Origin: Pyropia yezoensis
Taxonomy: Eukaryota > Rhodophyta > Bangiophyceae > Bangiales > Bangiaceae
Length of the DNA stretch: 64,000 nt
Reading direction: 5' to 3'
Assembly: GCA_009829735.1 (NCBI GenBank)
Contig: CM020618.1
Coordinates: 2,726,882 to 2,790,881 of the forward strand
Part shown: one piece after another, positions 31,065-42,040 of the stretch
Position numbering within the stretch: the stretch's first letter is position 1
Layout of the letters: each line of letters opens with the position of its first letter
Position numbers and translations under genes: made by a program
The notes under the pieces: model-generated
The model's input: only the letters and a program-made list of their open reading frames with translations
What the model was told of the DNA's origin: nothing
Databases searched by the model: none

Positions 31065-32568
31065 CGCGCAGGGGCCGTGTGGCGGGGGGGCAGGGGGTGC
31101 TGTTTTAAGGGAGGTGGGCGGCGTCCACCACGTCACGGCCACCAACCCCAACGGCCAGGCGGCGGCGTGCCGACGGGGTCGCCGCCCCCCTGGTTGTCCC
31201 CACAAACGGCGCCGTGGCCGCCGCGGCGGCAGCGGCGGCCAGGGCAGCCGCGGGCGGGCGGCGCGTCGGCCAGCGGCTGGCGGGCAAAGGCGAGCGGCAA
31301 GGACCAGCGGCGAGCGGCAAGGCAAGACCATGCATCGTTTGGTGCGGACGGTTGAGCAACGGACTCCACCCCCCACCCCCCCCCCCCCCCCCCCCCCCCG
31401 TCCACTCCCCCTTGTTCTTTCGGTGGAGGCTGTTGCGGGGGCAGTGGCTGGTATGGCGGCTCCAAGCGCCACCGAGAAGCGGTCTCTTTTTCTTTTTCTC
31501 TATTTTTTTTTTTTTTTTTGGGTGGTCGGCTCTGACGCTCGGATGGCAGCGGTCGAGCCGTCGTCACAGCGGGCAGTAGTGTGCCCGCCGCCGCCCCCGC
31601 TGCCGCTGCCCCCGCCGCCGCCGCCGCCGCCGCCACCGCTGCATGGCAGCCCAGACCATACCGCCAGGGTTTTTTTTTTTTTTTTTGCGAGAGCAGCCCC
31701 ACACCGGACGCCGCGAGGGGATCCCCTCCCCGACAGAAGCGAGGATGGTCGTGCGCGTGGTGTGGGTAGGTCAGGGAGGGGGGAGCGGGGGCGAGTCGCG
31801 GCAACCCCAAGAGGCAGGCTGTGCGAAAGGAAGCACAGGAGGCCACAGGGGCTGTTCTATGCAAGAGACGACGGCCTGCGGCTGCCAAATCCGGTGACGG
31901 GTCGGCCCCCCCCCCCCCCCCCCCGGCCCCCCCCCCCTCACCGGGCTCACCACCGAGGCACACCCCCCCGTCTTCCAGCGAGGAACACAAGTGGGTGGGA
32001 GCGCAGGTGAATGGGGGAGCGGGGGGGGGGGGGTGGGGGGGGTGCGCCGAGCGGCTCGTTGACGACGGCAGCGCGCCGCCCCCTCGCGCGAAAATGGGAG
32101 GTGGCAGCCGTCGACCGCCCGCCCGCCCACCCGCCCTGCAGCGGGCAGCACCGGGCGCGGGCCGACCCGCTCCCCCCTCTTTTTCTTCCCAGATCGCCCT
32201 TGCGGTGGGGGCTGGGCATGTCATGGGAGAGGGGACACGGTGAGACAAAGGTAGATGCTCGCTGCCACGCCGTCGGGGCCACGCGAGGGCGTCTGGGGCC
32301 GCCGCATAGGACGCGTCCGCGTGGGGACGAGAAGAAAGGCGGAGGGACCAGAGACAGGAAAGAGAGGGGAAGGGGCAGCGGCAGCCCGTCGGGCGGCGAC
32401 CAAAGAGATGTACTGTACTGTATGTACATAACATGCATACATACCATCGCGCCCAGATTGGGCAGCAGCGGGGAGCGGGACCCCAAGGGAAGGAAGGCGC
32501 CTGTACAGTACACACCTGCACTCCCCTCCCCCCCCCCCCCCCCCCCCCGTCGCCCCCTCCAGCACCCG

Positions 32569-33082
32569 TCACCCCTCCCGCGTCGACGGCGGCACGGCGG
32601 GGGGCGTCTCGTGCCAGGCGGCTACAAGCGCGGCGGCCGCGGCGGTGGCGGCGGCCCCCCCGTCGGCGGCCACGTCGGCCAGCGCCGCCGCCAGCACCGC
32701 CGCGTCCGCGTCGGCCGACGGGATGGCCGCGGCGGCCGCAGCCGCCACTGGCGGCAGCGCGTAGAGCCGGGAGGCTGCCGCGTCGGCCGCCGCCGCCGCC
32801 GTCACCGCCTCGCCGCTGCCACTGCCGCTGCCGCCGCCGCCGCCGCCGCCGCTGCCGCCACTGCCGCCGCCGCCGCCGCCACTGCCGCCGCCGCCGCTGC
32901 CACCGCGCGCCACAATGGCGGGTGGGTCAAAGGGCGGCGCACCCCCCCCCCCCCCCCCCCCCCCCCCCCCTACCAGATCCTCCCCCCACCCCCCCGGCGG
33001 GGGCCACGGGTGCCGCCCCCCAGCGCGGCGCCGTCCCCCCCACCGCCGCCAGCGCCCGCGCCACCGCCGCGGCCGATGGCGG

Positions 33083-33117
<35 letters not shown>

Positions 33118-34246
33118 GCCCCCCGCCCCCCCAGGGCCGGCCGCCGCAAAGGCCGCCAGCGCCGTCACCTCCTCCACCGTGTGGGCCGCCCCGAGGCCGG
33201 CGCGGAGGTAGTCGCTCAGCACCCATGCCGATGGGGAAGCGGGGGGGGGCGCGCCCCGCGTCGCCGCCCCCCGCCCCCCCCCCGCCCCCGCCGCCGCCCC
33301 CGCCGCCGCCCCCGCCGCCGCCCCCGCGACCGTGCCCGTACCCGTAGCCGGTCCTGTGGCCATGCCTGCACCCGTGGGCGTGGGCGACCGCCCCCCCCTC
33401 CCCCCCCCCCCCGGCGCCCCCCGTCCGCCCCCCCCCCCCCCACCAGGCGCTCCCGCAGCATGTCCATGTCCGCCTCGTACGGCCGGCGGGTGGCGCGGAG
33501 GACGGTGCCGCCCAGGTGGTGCCGCCGCCCCCCGCCGCCGGCGCCCGCGGCGCCGAGCACCGCCCCGACGCTGTCAATGCCCAACAGGTGGTAGGGGGTG
33601 GCCGCCGCCGCCGGCGCGGGGGGGGGGGGGGGTGGGACGCCGCACGGGGGGCGGGGGGCGGGGGGGGCGGGGGGTTGACGGCCAACGACGGCGGCGGCAA
33701 CGGCGGCGGCGGCCGCAGCCCTCCCGCCGCCTCCGCCGCCGCCGCCGCCCCCCCCCCCACCGCCGCTCCCCCGCCCACCGCCGCCGCCGAAGCCCCAGGT
33801 ACGGACACGGGCGTGAGCGTCAGGGCGCCCGACGCGGCGAGCTGCCACAGCCCCACCCCCCCCCGCGTGGGCATCAGCGCCAGCCCGCGGGTGACGGGCA
33901 CGGCGGCGCCGCCGAGCGGCGCAAACGCCCCCGCCCCCGCCACGGGCCAGCCGCCCCAGACGCGGCCGCCCCACCCCACAACGGTGCCCGCCTCCTTCCC
34001 CCCCCCCCCCCCCGCCGCCCCCGCCGCCGCCGCCGCCGCCGCGTCTATGGCGTCCACGTCCCCGCCCGTCACCCACCACAGCCGCGCGGTGCCGTCGACG
34101 GGGCGGCCGACGGCAATGACCGCGGCGGTGGCGCCGGGCGCCACCGTCGCGGCGGCCAGCCAGTGGGGGCGTGGCGGCCGCCGCCGCCGTCGCCGCCGCT
34201 GCCGCGACGGCGGCGGGTGCCACCCCCACAGCTGATCACCGCCGCT

Positions 34247-34282
<36 letters not shown>

Positions 34283-34881
34283 CCGCATCGTCCGCGAGCG
34301 ACCAGACGCGGAGCCGCCACCGCCGCCCTCCCCCGGCGGCGGGTGCGTCCAGAGGAGCACCGGCTGGGCGGTGAGGCGGTCGTCCACCACCGCCACCGCC
34401 GTGTCGGTGGCGAGGACGGACAGGTACGGGGCGCCGGCCACGCGGGTGACCGCGCCAATGCCCGCGTCGGCGCCGTGCAGCCGCCACCCCGCCCGGAGGT
34501 CCACCGCCATCGCCGGCCGGGCGCGGCCGCGCACGTCCCACACGTGCAGGGCGGTGCGGCTGGCGAGGACCGCCGCCGCGGGGGACGGCCCGGGGGTGAT
34601 GGCCGCCCACGACGCCGCCGACCGGGGGGTGGGGGTGGAGGCGGTGACAGCGGGCGCCGCGCCGCCGCCGCCGCCGTCGAGAGCGGGGGAGCAGAGGGAC
34701 AGGGTGGCCGACGTGGCCACGAGGAGCTCTGCCGGGGAGCCGTAGGGGATAAAGGCCGCCGACAGGAGCGTCTCACCGGGGGGGGGGCGGTGGGACGGCG
34801 CGCCCGCCACCAGCTGGGGGGCGGCCGCTGCCGCTGCAGACAGACGAGACCGCCGCCGCCCCCGCCGCCCCCGCCGTGACA

Positions 34882-34933
<52 letters not shown>

Positions 34934-35889
34934 GTCACTGCCACCGCCACCGCTGCTGTCGTCCCCGCCGCTGCTGTCGTCTGTGGCGGCGGCGGCGTCG
35001 CTCCCCCCCCCCCCCCCCCAAACGACGCGCGGCACCAGTGGAGCCCCCCCAGGGCGCGCACGACCAGCAGCGGCGGCTCGCCCCCGCCCCCCTCCTCATA
35101 GCCCCCCACCGACGCGGCCACCCCCAGCGGTACGCGCCAGCCGCCCACCACGGAAGCGGACGCGCCAGGGGCGGGCTGCGGCAGCGGCTGCGGCAGCGGC
35201 GGCGGCAGCGGTGCCCCCCCCCCGCTCACACCAGGGGCGGCCCCCCATCCACGGTGGCGGCTGCTGTCGCCGCCGCCGGCGCCGTCCCCAACGGGGTGGG
35301 TGGGCCACCAGGTGGCCCCCCGGCCGGCGGCGGCAAAGAGCGCCCCCCCGTCGGCAGCCGCCAGGCAGTTGGAGGAGAGGTGCCAGGGGAAGGAGGCGGC
35401 GGAGCGGCGGCGGCGGGCGGCAGCCGCGGACGCAGCAACGGCCGCTGGGGAGGGGGGGAGGGGGCCCCCGTCGTCATCGGTGGCCGCCGCCGCCGCCGCC
35501 GCCGCCGCCGTCGTCGCAACCCCTGTCGCTCCGCCGCCACTTGCAGCCGCCGGCGTGGTGGCGGCCGCTGCTGTGGTGGCGGCGGCGGCGGCTGCGGCGG
35601 CGGCGGCGGCTGCGGCGGCGGCGGCGGCCCGGTCGGCCACCACCCCCACCGCGTCCGCGTCGATGCTCGCCGGCCGTACCGACGGACGGGCAACGAGCGC
35701 CGGGACCCCCCCCAAGCGCAGGCCGCCCGTGTGGTCCCCGTCGCCGCCGTCGCCGGCGCCGCCGTCGCCGGCTGGGGGCGCCCGCGGGCGGGGCGGGATG
35801 GTCAGGCCAGGCGGCAGGTACAGGCCGTGGCGGCGCCAGTCGGGGGGCGGAGGGGGGGGCAGCGCCAGCCGCCATAGCGGGGGGTCCAT
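32569..35889 (-). CDS. Beta-propeller-like protein, frame changes at homopolymers
   Basis: Translation from the ATG at 35889 (MDPPLWRLAL) gives plausible protein up to HWCRASFG, where a run of 17 C on the plus strand (35003-35019) intervenes. Meaningful sequence then continues in a second frame with WD/propeller-like strands (ALHVWDVRGRARP; YLSVLATDTAVAVVDDR; QPVLLWTHPPP). A third frame takes over after the 15 G at 33618-33632 (YHLLGIDSVGAVLG; YEADMDMLRERLVG), and a further frame after the C runs at 33400-33441 (SAWVLSDYLRAGLG), ending near 32569. The VDDR-QPVLLW pattern recalls the propeller of RNA polymerase I factors of the Rrn6/TAF1C type, a weak resemblance. The protein is stuffed with Ala and Gly runs. 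Homopolymer length error in the assembly, true slippage tolerance or pseudogenisation would all fit. Confidence 0.45.
32942..32970. repeat. Homopolymer, 29 C
   Basis: Run of 29 C near the 3' end of the propeller-like gene. The apparent reading frame differs on its two sides. Confidence 0.9.
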
Positions 35890-36132
35890 AGCGGGGGGGG
35901 GTCCCTATGCATGGCAGCGGGGTCGGGGAGGGGGGGGGGGGGGCGGAAGGGAGGGAGGCAGAGAGCGAGATGGGTAGGGACGGAGGGAGGGAGGCTGGCA
36001 GCGGCGGTCGGAAGGAGGCCGGGGGAGGTCGGCACGCCCGGCGGGCGTGTAGGGTGGTGAAGCCCCACGTGGCAGCGGGCAAACCGGGTCGACGGGCGTC
36101 CACCCCCCCGCCGGATCAACTGGCTGTAATGA

Positions 36133-36140
36133 GTACTGTA
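36133..36140. promoter_or_regulatory. GTACTGTA motif upstream of the propeller-like gene
   Basis: The motif lies 244 bp upstream of the ATG at 35889, inside a short AT-rich pocket (36126-36175) in otherwise very GC-rich DNA. It recurs at 19827, 32410, 32415, 32504 (reverse) and 40008. Confidence 0.35.
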
Positions 36141-37388
36141 CACAAATTTTCTTGATCTGGCATGACAATTTTATGGCGCGGCGGCTCAACCCAACGAGAC
36201 AGCCGCCGAGACGGCGGCGTCAACCCAACTGCGAACTCCCTCTTCTTCAACAGCGGCGGCGGCCCACCTCCCCCCCCCCCCACCGCCCCCCCTCTCACGC
36301 GCCCACACGGGGGTGTGGCCAGCAGGGCCTCTCCTCCCCCACCGGTGGCGCACCCAACCGCGATCGCCTGGCACCGCCGCCGTGCGACGGCGGCCAAAGG
36401 CACACACTGCAGCAGGCGTTTGAGAGGGGGGGGTGCCGCGCGGCGACGCGGGAAGCAAGGCACACACAGCGTGGCGGCAGCGGCGGCGGCGGCGGCCTGT
36501 TTGGGAGGGGTGCGGGGGGGGGTGCGCCGCGCGCGCGCCACAGCAACCCCCTCCCCCCTCGACACACGCGGCCCCGCAGTCGCGCGCGACGCGACGCTCG
36601 CTGTCCCCGCCACCGGGGCCGGGGGGCCCCCCCGGCTCGCGCGCGCTGGCCGCCCCCACCAACCCCCCCACCCCTCCGCCCTCCCACCGCACCCCCCCCA
36701 CGCCGCACACGCCGCACCCCCCCCCCCCCCCCCTGCTCAATTGCGCACCGCGGACCGCCAGCGGCACGCGCCCGACGGCCGGTTGCGGCGCCGTGCCGCC
36801 GACGCCCCCCCCCCACCCACCCCACCCCGTGGCACCGCGCCCGTCGGTCGTGTCACCGACACGGTCAGGCTGTCGTTTTGCTTGCGCAAGCGCACTGTTT
36901 CTGGACTGCGTGGTGTATACACCCCACGGACGTGCCGACCCGGCTGGGTGGCTAGCTAGGACCCCCTCCATCCCATCCCCATTTTTTTTTTTTTTTTTTT
37001 TTTTTTTGGCGCCATATCCATTGCACCCCCCCCCCCCCCACGCCCCCGCCATCATCCGTCCGTTGCTTGTGTCCCCCATCCGTGCGCCCCCGTCCTTTCC
37101 GCTCCACCCGCCCCCCCTCCCACTTTTTCTCTGCTATCGAGACGCACTCCCCCTCCTCGTCGCGTCTTGTTTCCCCTCCTCTTGACCGATACCACCCACC
37201 CTACCCCATCCCCCGTTTCCTCCGTCCCCCCCCCCCGCATCATCTTGCATCCGCCCCCCCCCGCTTCTCCATTGCCCCCCCGTTGCTCCCCCCCGCCAAC
37301 TTGCGCGACTTTGTATTCCGCTTCCGCCCGCATCCCCCTCCCCCCCCCCCTCGCCCCCCTCCGTCTCCCCTCTCGCTCACCTCCCACC
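36141..37388. other. Intergenic between divergent genes
   Basis: This is GC-rich DNA between the propeller-like gene and the acidic-protein gene. It holds a run of 26 T (36982-37007). The stretch 37050-37388 is pyrimidine-rich (C/T), like the leader of the PRA1 gene, and probably holds the promoter and 5' untranslated region of the acidic-protein gene. Confidence 0.5.
36982..37007. repeat. Homopolymer, 26 T
   Basis: Run of 26 T in GC-rich DNA. It could mark the A-tail of an old minus-strand retroposed insertion, but no element body is recognisable beside it. Confidence 0.6.
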
Positions 37389-38380
37389 ATGGGGGTCCCC
37401 ATCATTCTCCCCCGCCCCCACCCGTATGGCACTAGCGCTGGGGGGTGGGACAAGGCGCCCTTAACGCGGCCACCGCCGCTGGGCGCCGCCTCCCATGCCG
37501 GCGCGGGGGCGGCGGCGGGGTCGGGCGCGGTGACGCCCCCGCCGGCGCCACGCGCGCAGTGGACGCTGCCGCCAGTCCAGCCGGCGCCAGTGGCGGAGGT
37601 GCCGTCGGTGCGGTGGGCGCCCGATGGCAGCCCGCCACCCGCCCATGTTGCCGCCGCCGACGCTGCCGCCGCCGCCGCGTCTGCCGCCAACGCTGTCATG
37701 GGCGCCGCGGCGGCGGCCACGGCCGCCGCAGCCGACAATCGGCCGGCCGGCGCCGCCCCTCCCCTCGTCGATGCAGAGGCAGAGGCGGAGGAGGAGGAGG
37801 AGGAGGAGGAGGAGGAAGAGGAGGAGGAGGAAGACGAAGAGGCTGACGAGGACGATGACGAGGAGCTGGACGAGGAGGAGGGCGCCGACGTGGCCCGCGC
37901 TGCTGTGGCGGCAGCTGTCGCCGCGGCGGGCGTGGCGGCCGACGGGGCCAGCGGCGGCGGCGGCGGCGGCGGCAGCCGCCCCCCCCCCCGGGCGCTGCGG
38001 GCGCACCTGGGCCGCCTCCTCACCGCCCGCCGCGCGCGGTCGCGCGCGCGCGCCGCGGCGGCGGCGGCCACCGCCCCCGGCGGGGGCTGGGTGTGGGGCG
38101 CCTACGTGCCGAGTGAGAGTGAGAGTGACGATGGGGAGGAGTGGGGGGGGGGGGCGGCGCGACGACGGCGGCGGCGGCGGCGGCGGCTGGGCGGGCGGGC
38201 GGCGCAGGCGAGGGCGCCCCGCGGGGGGATGGCACGGGGGCGGGCTGGGAGGGGGACACGCTGGGGGGGGTGGCGGCGGGGGGGGCCGACGCGGACGACC
38301 TGCTCGCCGACGCCATGGAGGCCCTCGAGGGCCACACGTCGGGGCAGTGGCGGTGGGGGGGGCGCGCCTGGACCCAATAG
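37389..38380 (+). CDS. Acidic, Ala-rich protein of unknown function
   Basis: The ATG at 37389 (context CCACCATGG) follows a pyrimidine-rich leader. The protein begins MGVPIILPRPHPYGTSAGGW, then has Ala/Pro-rich sequence and a tract of about 40 Glu/Asp residues (37782-37885). An Arg/Ala-rich helix (LRAHLGRLLTARRARSRARA) is followed by SESESDDGEEW, a likely casein-kinase-2 type site. At the run of 12 G (38143-38154) the frame must change for the reading to continue into DADDLLADAMEALEG and a natural end at TAG (38378-38380). Without the change the frame runs on as Arg/Gly-rich translation to 38513. An acidic tract beside a basic segment suggests a nuclear or nucleolar protein; the family is not recognised. 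Confidence 0.5.
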
Positions 38381-39270
38381 GTGGTCGCGTGGGGACGGGC
38401 AAGAGGGCGGGGAGGGACGGAGGGGGTGGGGGGGGGGGGGGGGGGCGGGGGCGGGCGCTTTCATGACAAGGGCTCGGGTGGCACCATTACACAACTGCGG
38501 GGACGGGGATTAGGGGGCCCTCTCCGCCCCACCCGCTACTTTTTTTTTCTCTTTCTGCTCCCTCACTCCGCTCGCCCAATGCTGGGCGCGCACCCGGCTG
38601 TCGGGCCACGGCATGTGTAGACCCGGGTGGTGTGGGGAGAGGAGGGGAAGCGCCATGCTGCGGCCGCCGCGGCCGCCACCAGCCTCCAGCCCCCCACCGT
38701 CGCTACGGCGACCCAGCCTCCCCCATCCCCCTCTCCCTCAACGCCGCCCCTGATAGAGACCGGTGGGGGGACAGAGGGCGGCGGAGGAAGGGCGGCGGCG
38801 GGAGCGCAGCGCGGCGAAACGCCACTCACCGTCGGCAGACGGCGGGAGCCACCGCCGCTTCTCGCCTCCTCCTCCCCCCATCCCCACACAGACTCCCACA
38901 CACCTGGCAGGCGGGCATGCTCGCCGCGCGCCGCACCCCCACCGCCTGCCAAGCGTTTTGGCGAAAGCGGCGGGGGATGGAGCGGCCGGGACGCACTGCC
39001 GCCCGTACCGCGTGGCGCTACAGGTAGGGGGCGGCGGGGGGGCGGCGGCGTCCGGGGCAGGCGAGCAGGCGCGTGCACCCCTCCCGTCGCCCAAACCGTT
39101 TGGCCAGCGCGGCGCGCACTTTCCCCCTTCCCCCTGCCCATCCCCCACCCTACCCCACTCCCCACCAGCCAAACCGGCCTTTCTGCTCCTGACACCCCAG
39201 CCCACAACACCTATCCTCTCTTCCTCCCCCCCCCCCCCCCAACCTCCCTCCGCCCCCACCCCCCCCATGC
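38381..39270. other. Intergenic between convergent genes
   Basis: This is GC-rich DNA between the acidic-protein stop and the globin stop. The long ORFs have no credible protein composition. No RNA gene or repeat beyond short G and C runs was seen. Confidence 0.55.
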
Positions 39271-39792
39271 TCACGCCCCCCCGTCGTGCTTGGCGCGGTA
39301 GCCAACGACACGACACGGGTTGACGAGCCCCCGCCCGAGCACAATGTACCAGGCGGTCCAGCGGAAGAACACCATCAGCCGCGACGCGAGTGCCGCCGCG
39401 TCCTCCCCCCCCACCACCACCTCTGCGACCGCGTCGGCCATGAGGCGGAGCCACACCGCCGCCCCCGCCTCGCCCACCGCGTAGGGGGCGTGGCGGCCCA
39501 GCAGCGCCGCCGCCCCCCGGGAGGCGGTAAACACGGGGGGGCCCCCCAGTGCCTCGATGAGGTAGTCTGACTGGCGGGCGGCCGCCTCGGTGGCGGTCAC
39601 GTTGGCAAAGAGGCCCCGAAAGGCGGGGGGGGTGTCGGCCGCAAAGACGCGGGTGTAAAAGGCGGTGGAGAGGGCGCGGAGGGTGGGCACTCCGACCGCC
39701 GTGGCGAGCGAGGGGGGGGTGCCCACCGCCACATCGCGGGCGGCGCGGCTAATGCCCGAGGCGGCCTCCACCTCGGCGTAAAAGGCCTGCAT
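39271..39792 (-). CDS. Truncated (2/2) hemoglobin
   Basis: The 173-residue single-exon protein has the signature of truncated globins: a B-helix Tyr region (LSTAFYTRVFAAD), LFAN, DYLIEALGGP, then LLGRHAPYAV with proximal His101, and WLRLMADAV (W114). The GGP turn and the RH-P spacing point to the group II (trHbO-like) class. These proteins bind haem and oxygen or NO and are usually soluble. The last 30 residues extend past the core (MVFFRWTAWYIVLGRG), hydrophobic enough for a membrane-associated tail. It is divergently transcribed from the PRA1 gene. A doubled GTACTGTA/TGTATGTAC motif lies about 205-228 bp upstream of the ATG. Confidence 0.8.
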   Translation of the reverse strand: MQAFYAEVEAASGISRAARDVAVGTPPSLATAVGVPTLRALSTAFYTRVFAADTPPAFRGLFANVTATEAAARQSDYLIEALGGPPVFTASRGAAALLGRHAPYAVGEAGAAVWLRLMADAVAEVVVGGEDAAALASRLMVFFRWTAWYIVLGRGLVNPCRVVGYRAKHDGGA

Positions 39793-40684
39793 TGGGGAAG
39801 AGGGCGGGGCAAGGGCGGGGGGGGGGGCAGGAGACCGGGCACGGTCGGCCAGGCCACGAGCCGACAGAGGGGGCCGAAGTTTTGAGGCAGGGGGCGTCGA
39901 TAAACAATAGGCAGCCGGGCCGAGAGGCCTAGCGAGGGTTGACTAGCTGCCGGGCGGGGACGTCTGGAGGAAGACGGCCGGGGTGGGGCCGCGCGTGTAT
40001 GTACGGTGTACTGTATGTACGACGGGCCTGTCGCCATGACCAGGGGGGGGGCCGCTGCGGAAGGGGGTGCTGCAGGGGGGGGAATGGCCAGCGGCTGCCA
40101 TGGATGGCGCAAGGTGCGTCGGGGGCGCTGCAGCGCGGGCATGCCCCCCGTGCTTTCTCTTTGATCCTTGTGGACCCCCTCAAGCCATGTCTCCGACGCG
40201 TGCTACTAATTGGGCAGAAGGTAAATACATACGTTTGAGCTGTTTGTCCTGTTCCTCGACCTGTACTTGCTGTCACCGTCTTTGGCAGGGAGGACAGCGG
40301 TAGCCCTGTTCTGTTGGGCAGAGACCTGTCAGCGCTCGGCTGACGACCAGCCGCTGGTCCACGCGTAGCTAGCTACGCTGCGGCTCGGTCCGCGGCGCAC
40401 GCACCGTGTGTTCGCTGCGTGTGGAGCTACCTCGGCCTCTTCGGCCCCCTCGCGCCCCTGTTGCTTTACTCTTTCCGTGTTGTTGCCTTTTCTCCTTCCT
40501 TGTACATGTGGCTTCCTCAAGGCCGGCGACCCCACCAAAGCCTCCCCTCTTTCGTTCCCTTTATCCCCTGCCCCGTCTCGGTTTTTTCTCTCCCGCACAG
40601 CCTGCTGCCTGCTTCTTATCTTCCCTCCTACCCGCCCTGCCTCTGCCTCCTCGCTTCCCGCTCTTCACCCGCTCGCCTCTTTCA
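39793..40684. other. Bidirectional upstream region (globin / PRA1)
   Basis: This is 892 bp between two divergent start codons. It holds TGTATGTAC (39996-40004), GTACTGTA (40008-40015) and a second TGTATGTAC (40012-40020) on the globin side. On the PRA1 side, 40430-40684 is C/T-rich and probably the untranslated leader. Confidence 0.55.
39996..40020. promoter_or_regulatory. Doubled TGTATGTAC around GTACTGTA
   Basis: Two exact TGTATGTAC copies flank and overlap a GTACTGTA. Together they occupy 25 bp of low GC about 204-228 bp upstream of the globin ATG. The same words occur upstream of other minus-strand genes here (36133; 46421). Confidence 0.4.
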
Positions 40685-41458
40685 ATGTCCTACCAAACGA
40701 TCGGTGGGGACGACCCCACCCCTCGGGAGTATGACGCGCCCGCGTATGGGCACGCGTCGGCGGTGCCCGCGGCCGGCGGCGCCGACCCCCTCTCCTACGC
40801 AATGCCCCCAAGTGTGGCGGCTGCGTCACCCTTTCCTGCTGGCAGCCCTGTGGGCGCCGGCGCCGTGGATGGCGGCGGTGGTGGAGGGCCATCCACTTTT
40901 TCCGACCGCGCCGCTGCCGCCGCGTCGACTGCCCTCACCTCCCTTTCAGCGGTCACCACCGCCGAGCCGCTCGACGCGTCCAACGGGCTCCCCCTCTCCA
41001 CCCGTGCGACGTTGGCGCTGGCAGCCACCCGCCCCTGGGTGGCGGACTTTCTCAACCCCGCCCTCTTTTCGCTCCCGTCGGGCGCGGAGGAGGCGCGTGT
41101 GCGCCTCAGCGTCAATGTCCGTGCGTACGTGTACAACTACCTGGTAGTGGGGGTGGCGCTTTTGGGGGCGGTGGCGCTTGGCCACCTGGGTGCCCTGTTC
41201 CTGCTGGCGGTCGTGGCTGCGGGAGGGTGGTGGCTGTTTGCCATGGCCGAGGAGGAGGTGATGGTGGGGGGGCTGAGCATTCGGCGTGGCGGTAAGGCCG
41301 CCCTTCTGGGGACTGCTGTGGCGGTTGTGCTGCTGGGGGGGGGGGTTTTGGGGGGGGTCCTCACCGCTGCGACCGTCGGGGGGGTTGGAGGGGTGGCCCA
41401 CGCACTCGGCCATGAGGTGGCCACCGTGGAGGGCGCTGGCGGGGGGATTGGGGTTTAA
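40685..41458 (+). CDS. PRA1-family (prenylated Rab acceptor) membrane protein
   Basis: The 257-residue protein has a disordered N-terminus (1-105) and a PRA1 domain (about 116-245) that begins TRPWVADFLNP and contains RLSVNVRAYVYNYL, the hallmark N-x-x-x-Y-x-x-NY block. Two hydrophobic hairpins follow (about 152-188 and 205-240), the usual PRA1 topology with both ends cytosolic. PRA1/Yip3 proteins act at ER-Golgi and endosomal membranes, binding prenylated Rab GTPases. The ATG at 40685 follows a long C/T-rich leader; upstream in-frame sequence is pyrimidine-tract translation and is excluded. The family is usually 170-220 residues, so the N-terminal extension is long. Confidence 0.85.
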   Translation: MSYQTIGGDDPTPREYDAPAYGHASAVPAAGGADPLSYAMPPSVAAASPFPAGSPVGAGAVDGGGGGGPSTFSDRAAAAASTALTSLSAVTTAEPLDASNGLPLSTRATLALAATRPWVADFLNPALFSLPSGAEEARVRLSVNVRAYVYNYLVVGVALLGAVALGHLGALFLLAVVAAGGWWLFAMAEEEVMVGGLSIRRGGKAALLGTAVAVVLLGGGVLGGVLTAATVGGVGGVAHALGHEVATVEGAGGGIGV

Positions 41459-42040
41459 GAGAGACTGTGCGGGGAAGGAGGGAGTGCTGCTGTGCCATCG
41501 GGAAGCGAAGGTAAACGGCCTGGCATTCGGTGCTGTGCGAGGGGCTGTCGTCATTGCCGGGTTTTGTAATCTCTATCGTGGTGTTCGCCTGCACGATCGG
41601 GCTGCGCTGGACTTGCAAGTGAGGCTAGTGCAGCTGCTGCTTCTGGAGTGGCATGCTGTGGCCCACATCCCCTCGCCACCATGCAGTCTCACACGGCTGA
41701 GGATGCTCTTCGGTTCTTATTGGTCTGCATGTCCGACAGCGCGTTTCTGCGAATTGCTCGTGTACTGGACTCTCATGACGAAGAAGAAAAGGTGCCAGCC
41801 AAACTCATCAAGGAACAGTTTATACACAAACGCACAGCTCTACACCTACTCGCAACACGGCACCGTGGCGAGCAGGCGACCACAAGAGAGGGGGCGCGAG
41901 GCCTGCCAAGAGGCAGGTGGCGCCACACTGCCAACACAGGCAAATACCCCGGGCAATCAATGCGTGCAACGAAACATACTGTCAAGGGCGCCACTAACGC
42001 CTGTTAAAGGCGCCACAGGCTCCCGCGCAACGGTGATCAC
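41459..42040. other. Intergenic between convergent genes
   Basis: This is 582 bp between the PRA1 stop and the transporter stop, of moderate GC. It presumably contains both 3' untranslated regions. No other feature is visible. Confidence 0.6.

Larger units (their letters stand above)
25021..32568. other. 7.5 kb of low-complexity intergenic DNA
   Basis: I find no credible gene here. Apparent ORFs of up to 775 codons are Gly/Arg/Pro translations of G-runs and short tandem repeats, with no codon bias and overlapping equally long ORFs on both strands. Contents include GGC/GCGG repeats, GGGT and GGGGT arrays, G runs of 26-37, and a CCAAT/AT-rich island (30049-30310). From about 26560 to 28800 the plus strand is strongly G-biased, with few C. 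Confidence 0.6.

Noticed and set aside
31133..33594. Long ORFs (479 and 527 codons) spanning the 3' side of the propeller-like gene
   Set aside because: They change character at every homopolymer and are shadows of the repeats or of the real minus-strand frames.
36982..37007. T26 as the tail of a LINE or SINE
   Set aside because: No element body, target duplication or RT remnant adjoins it.
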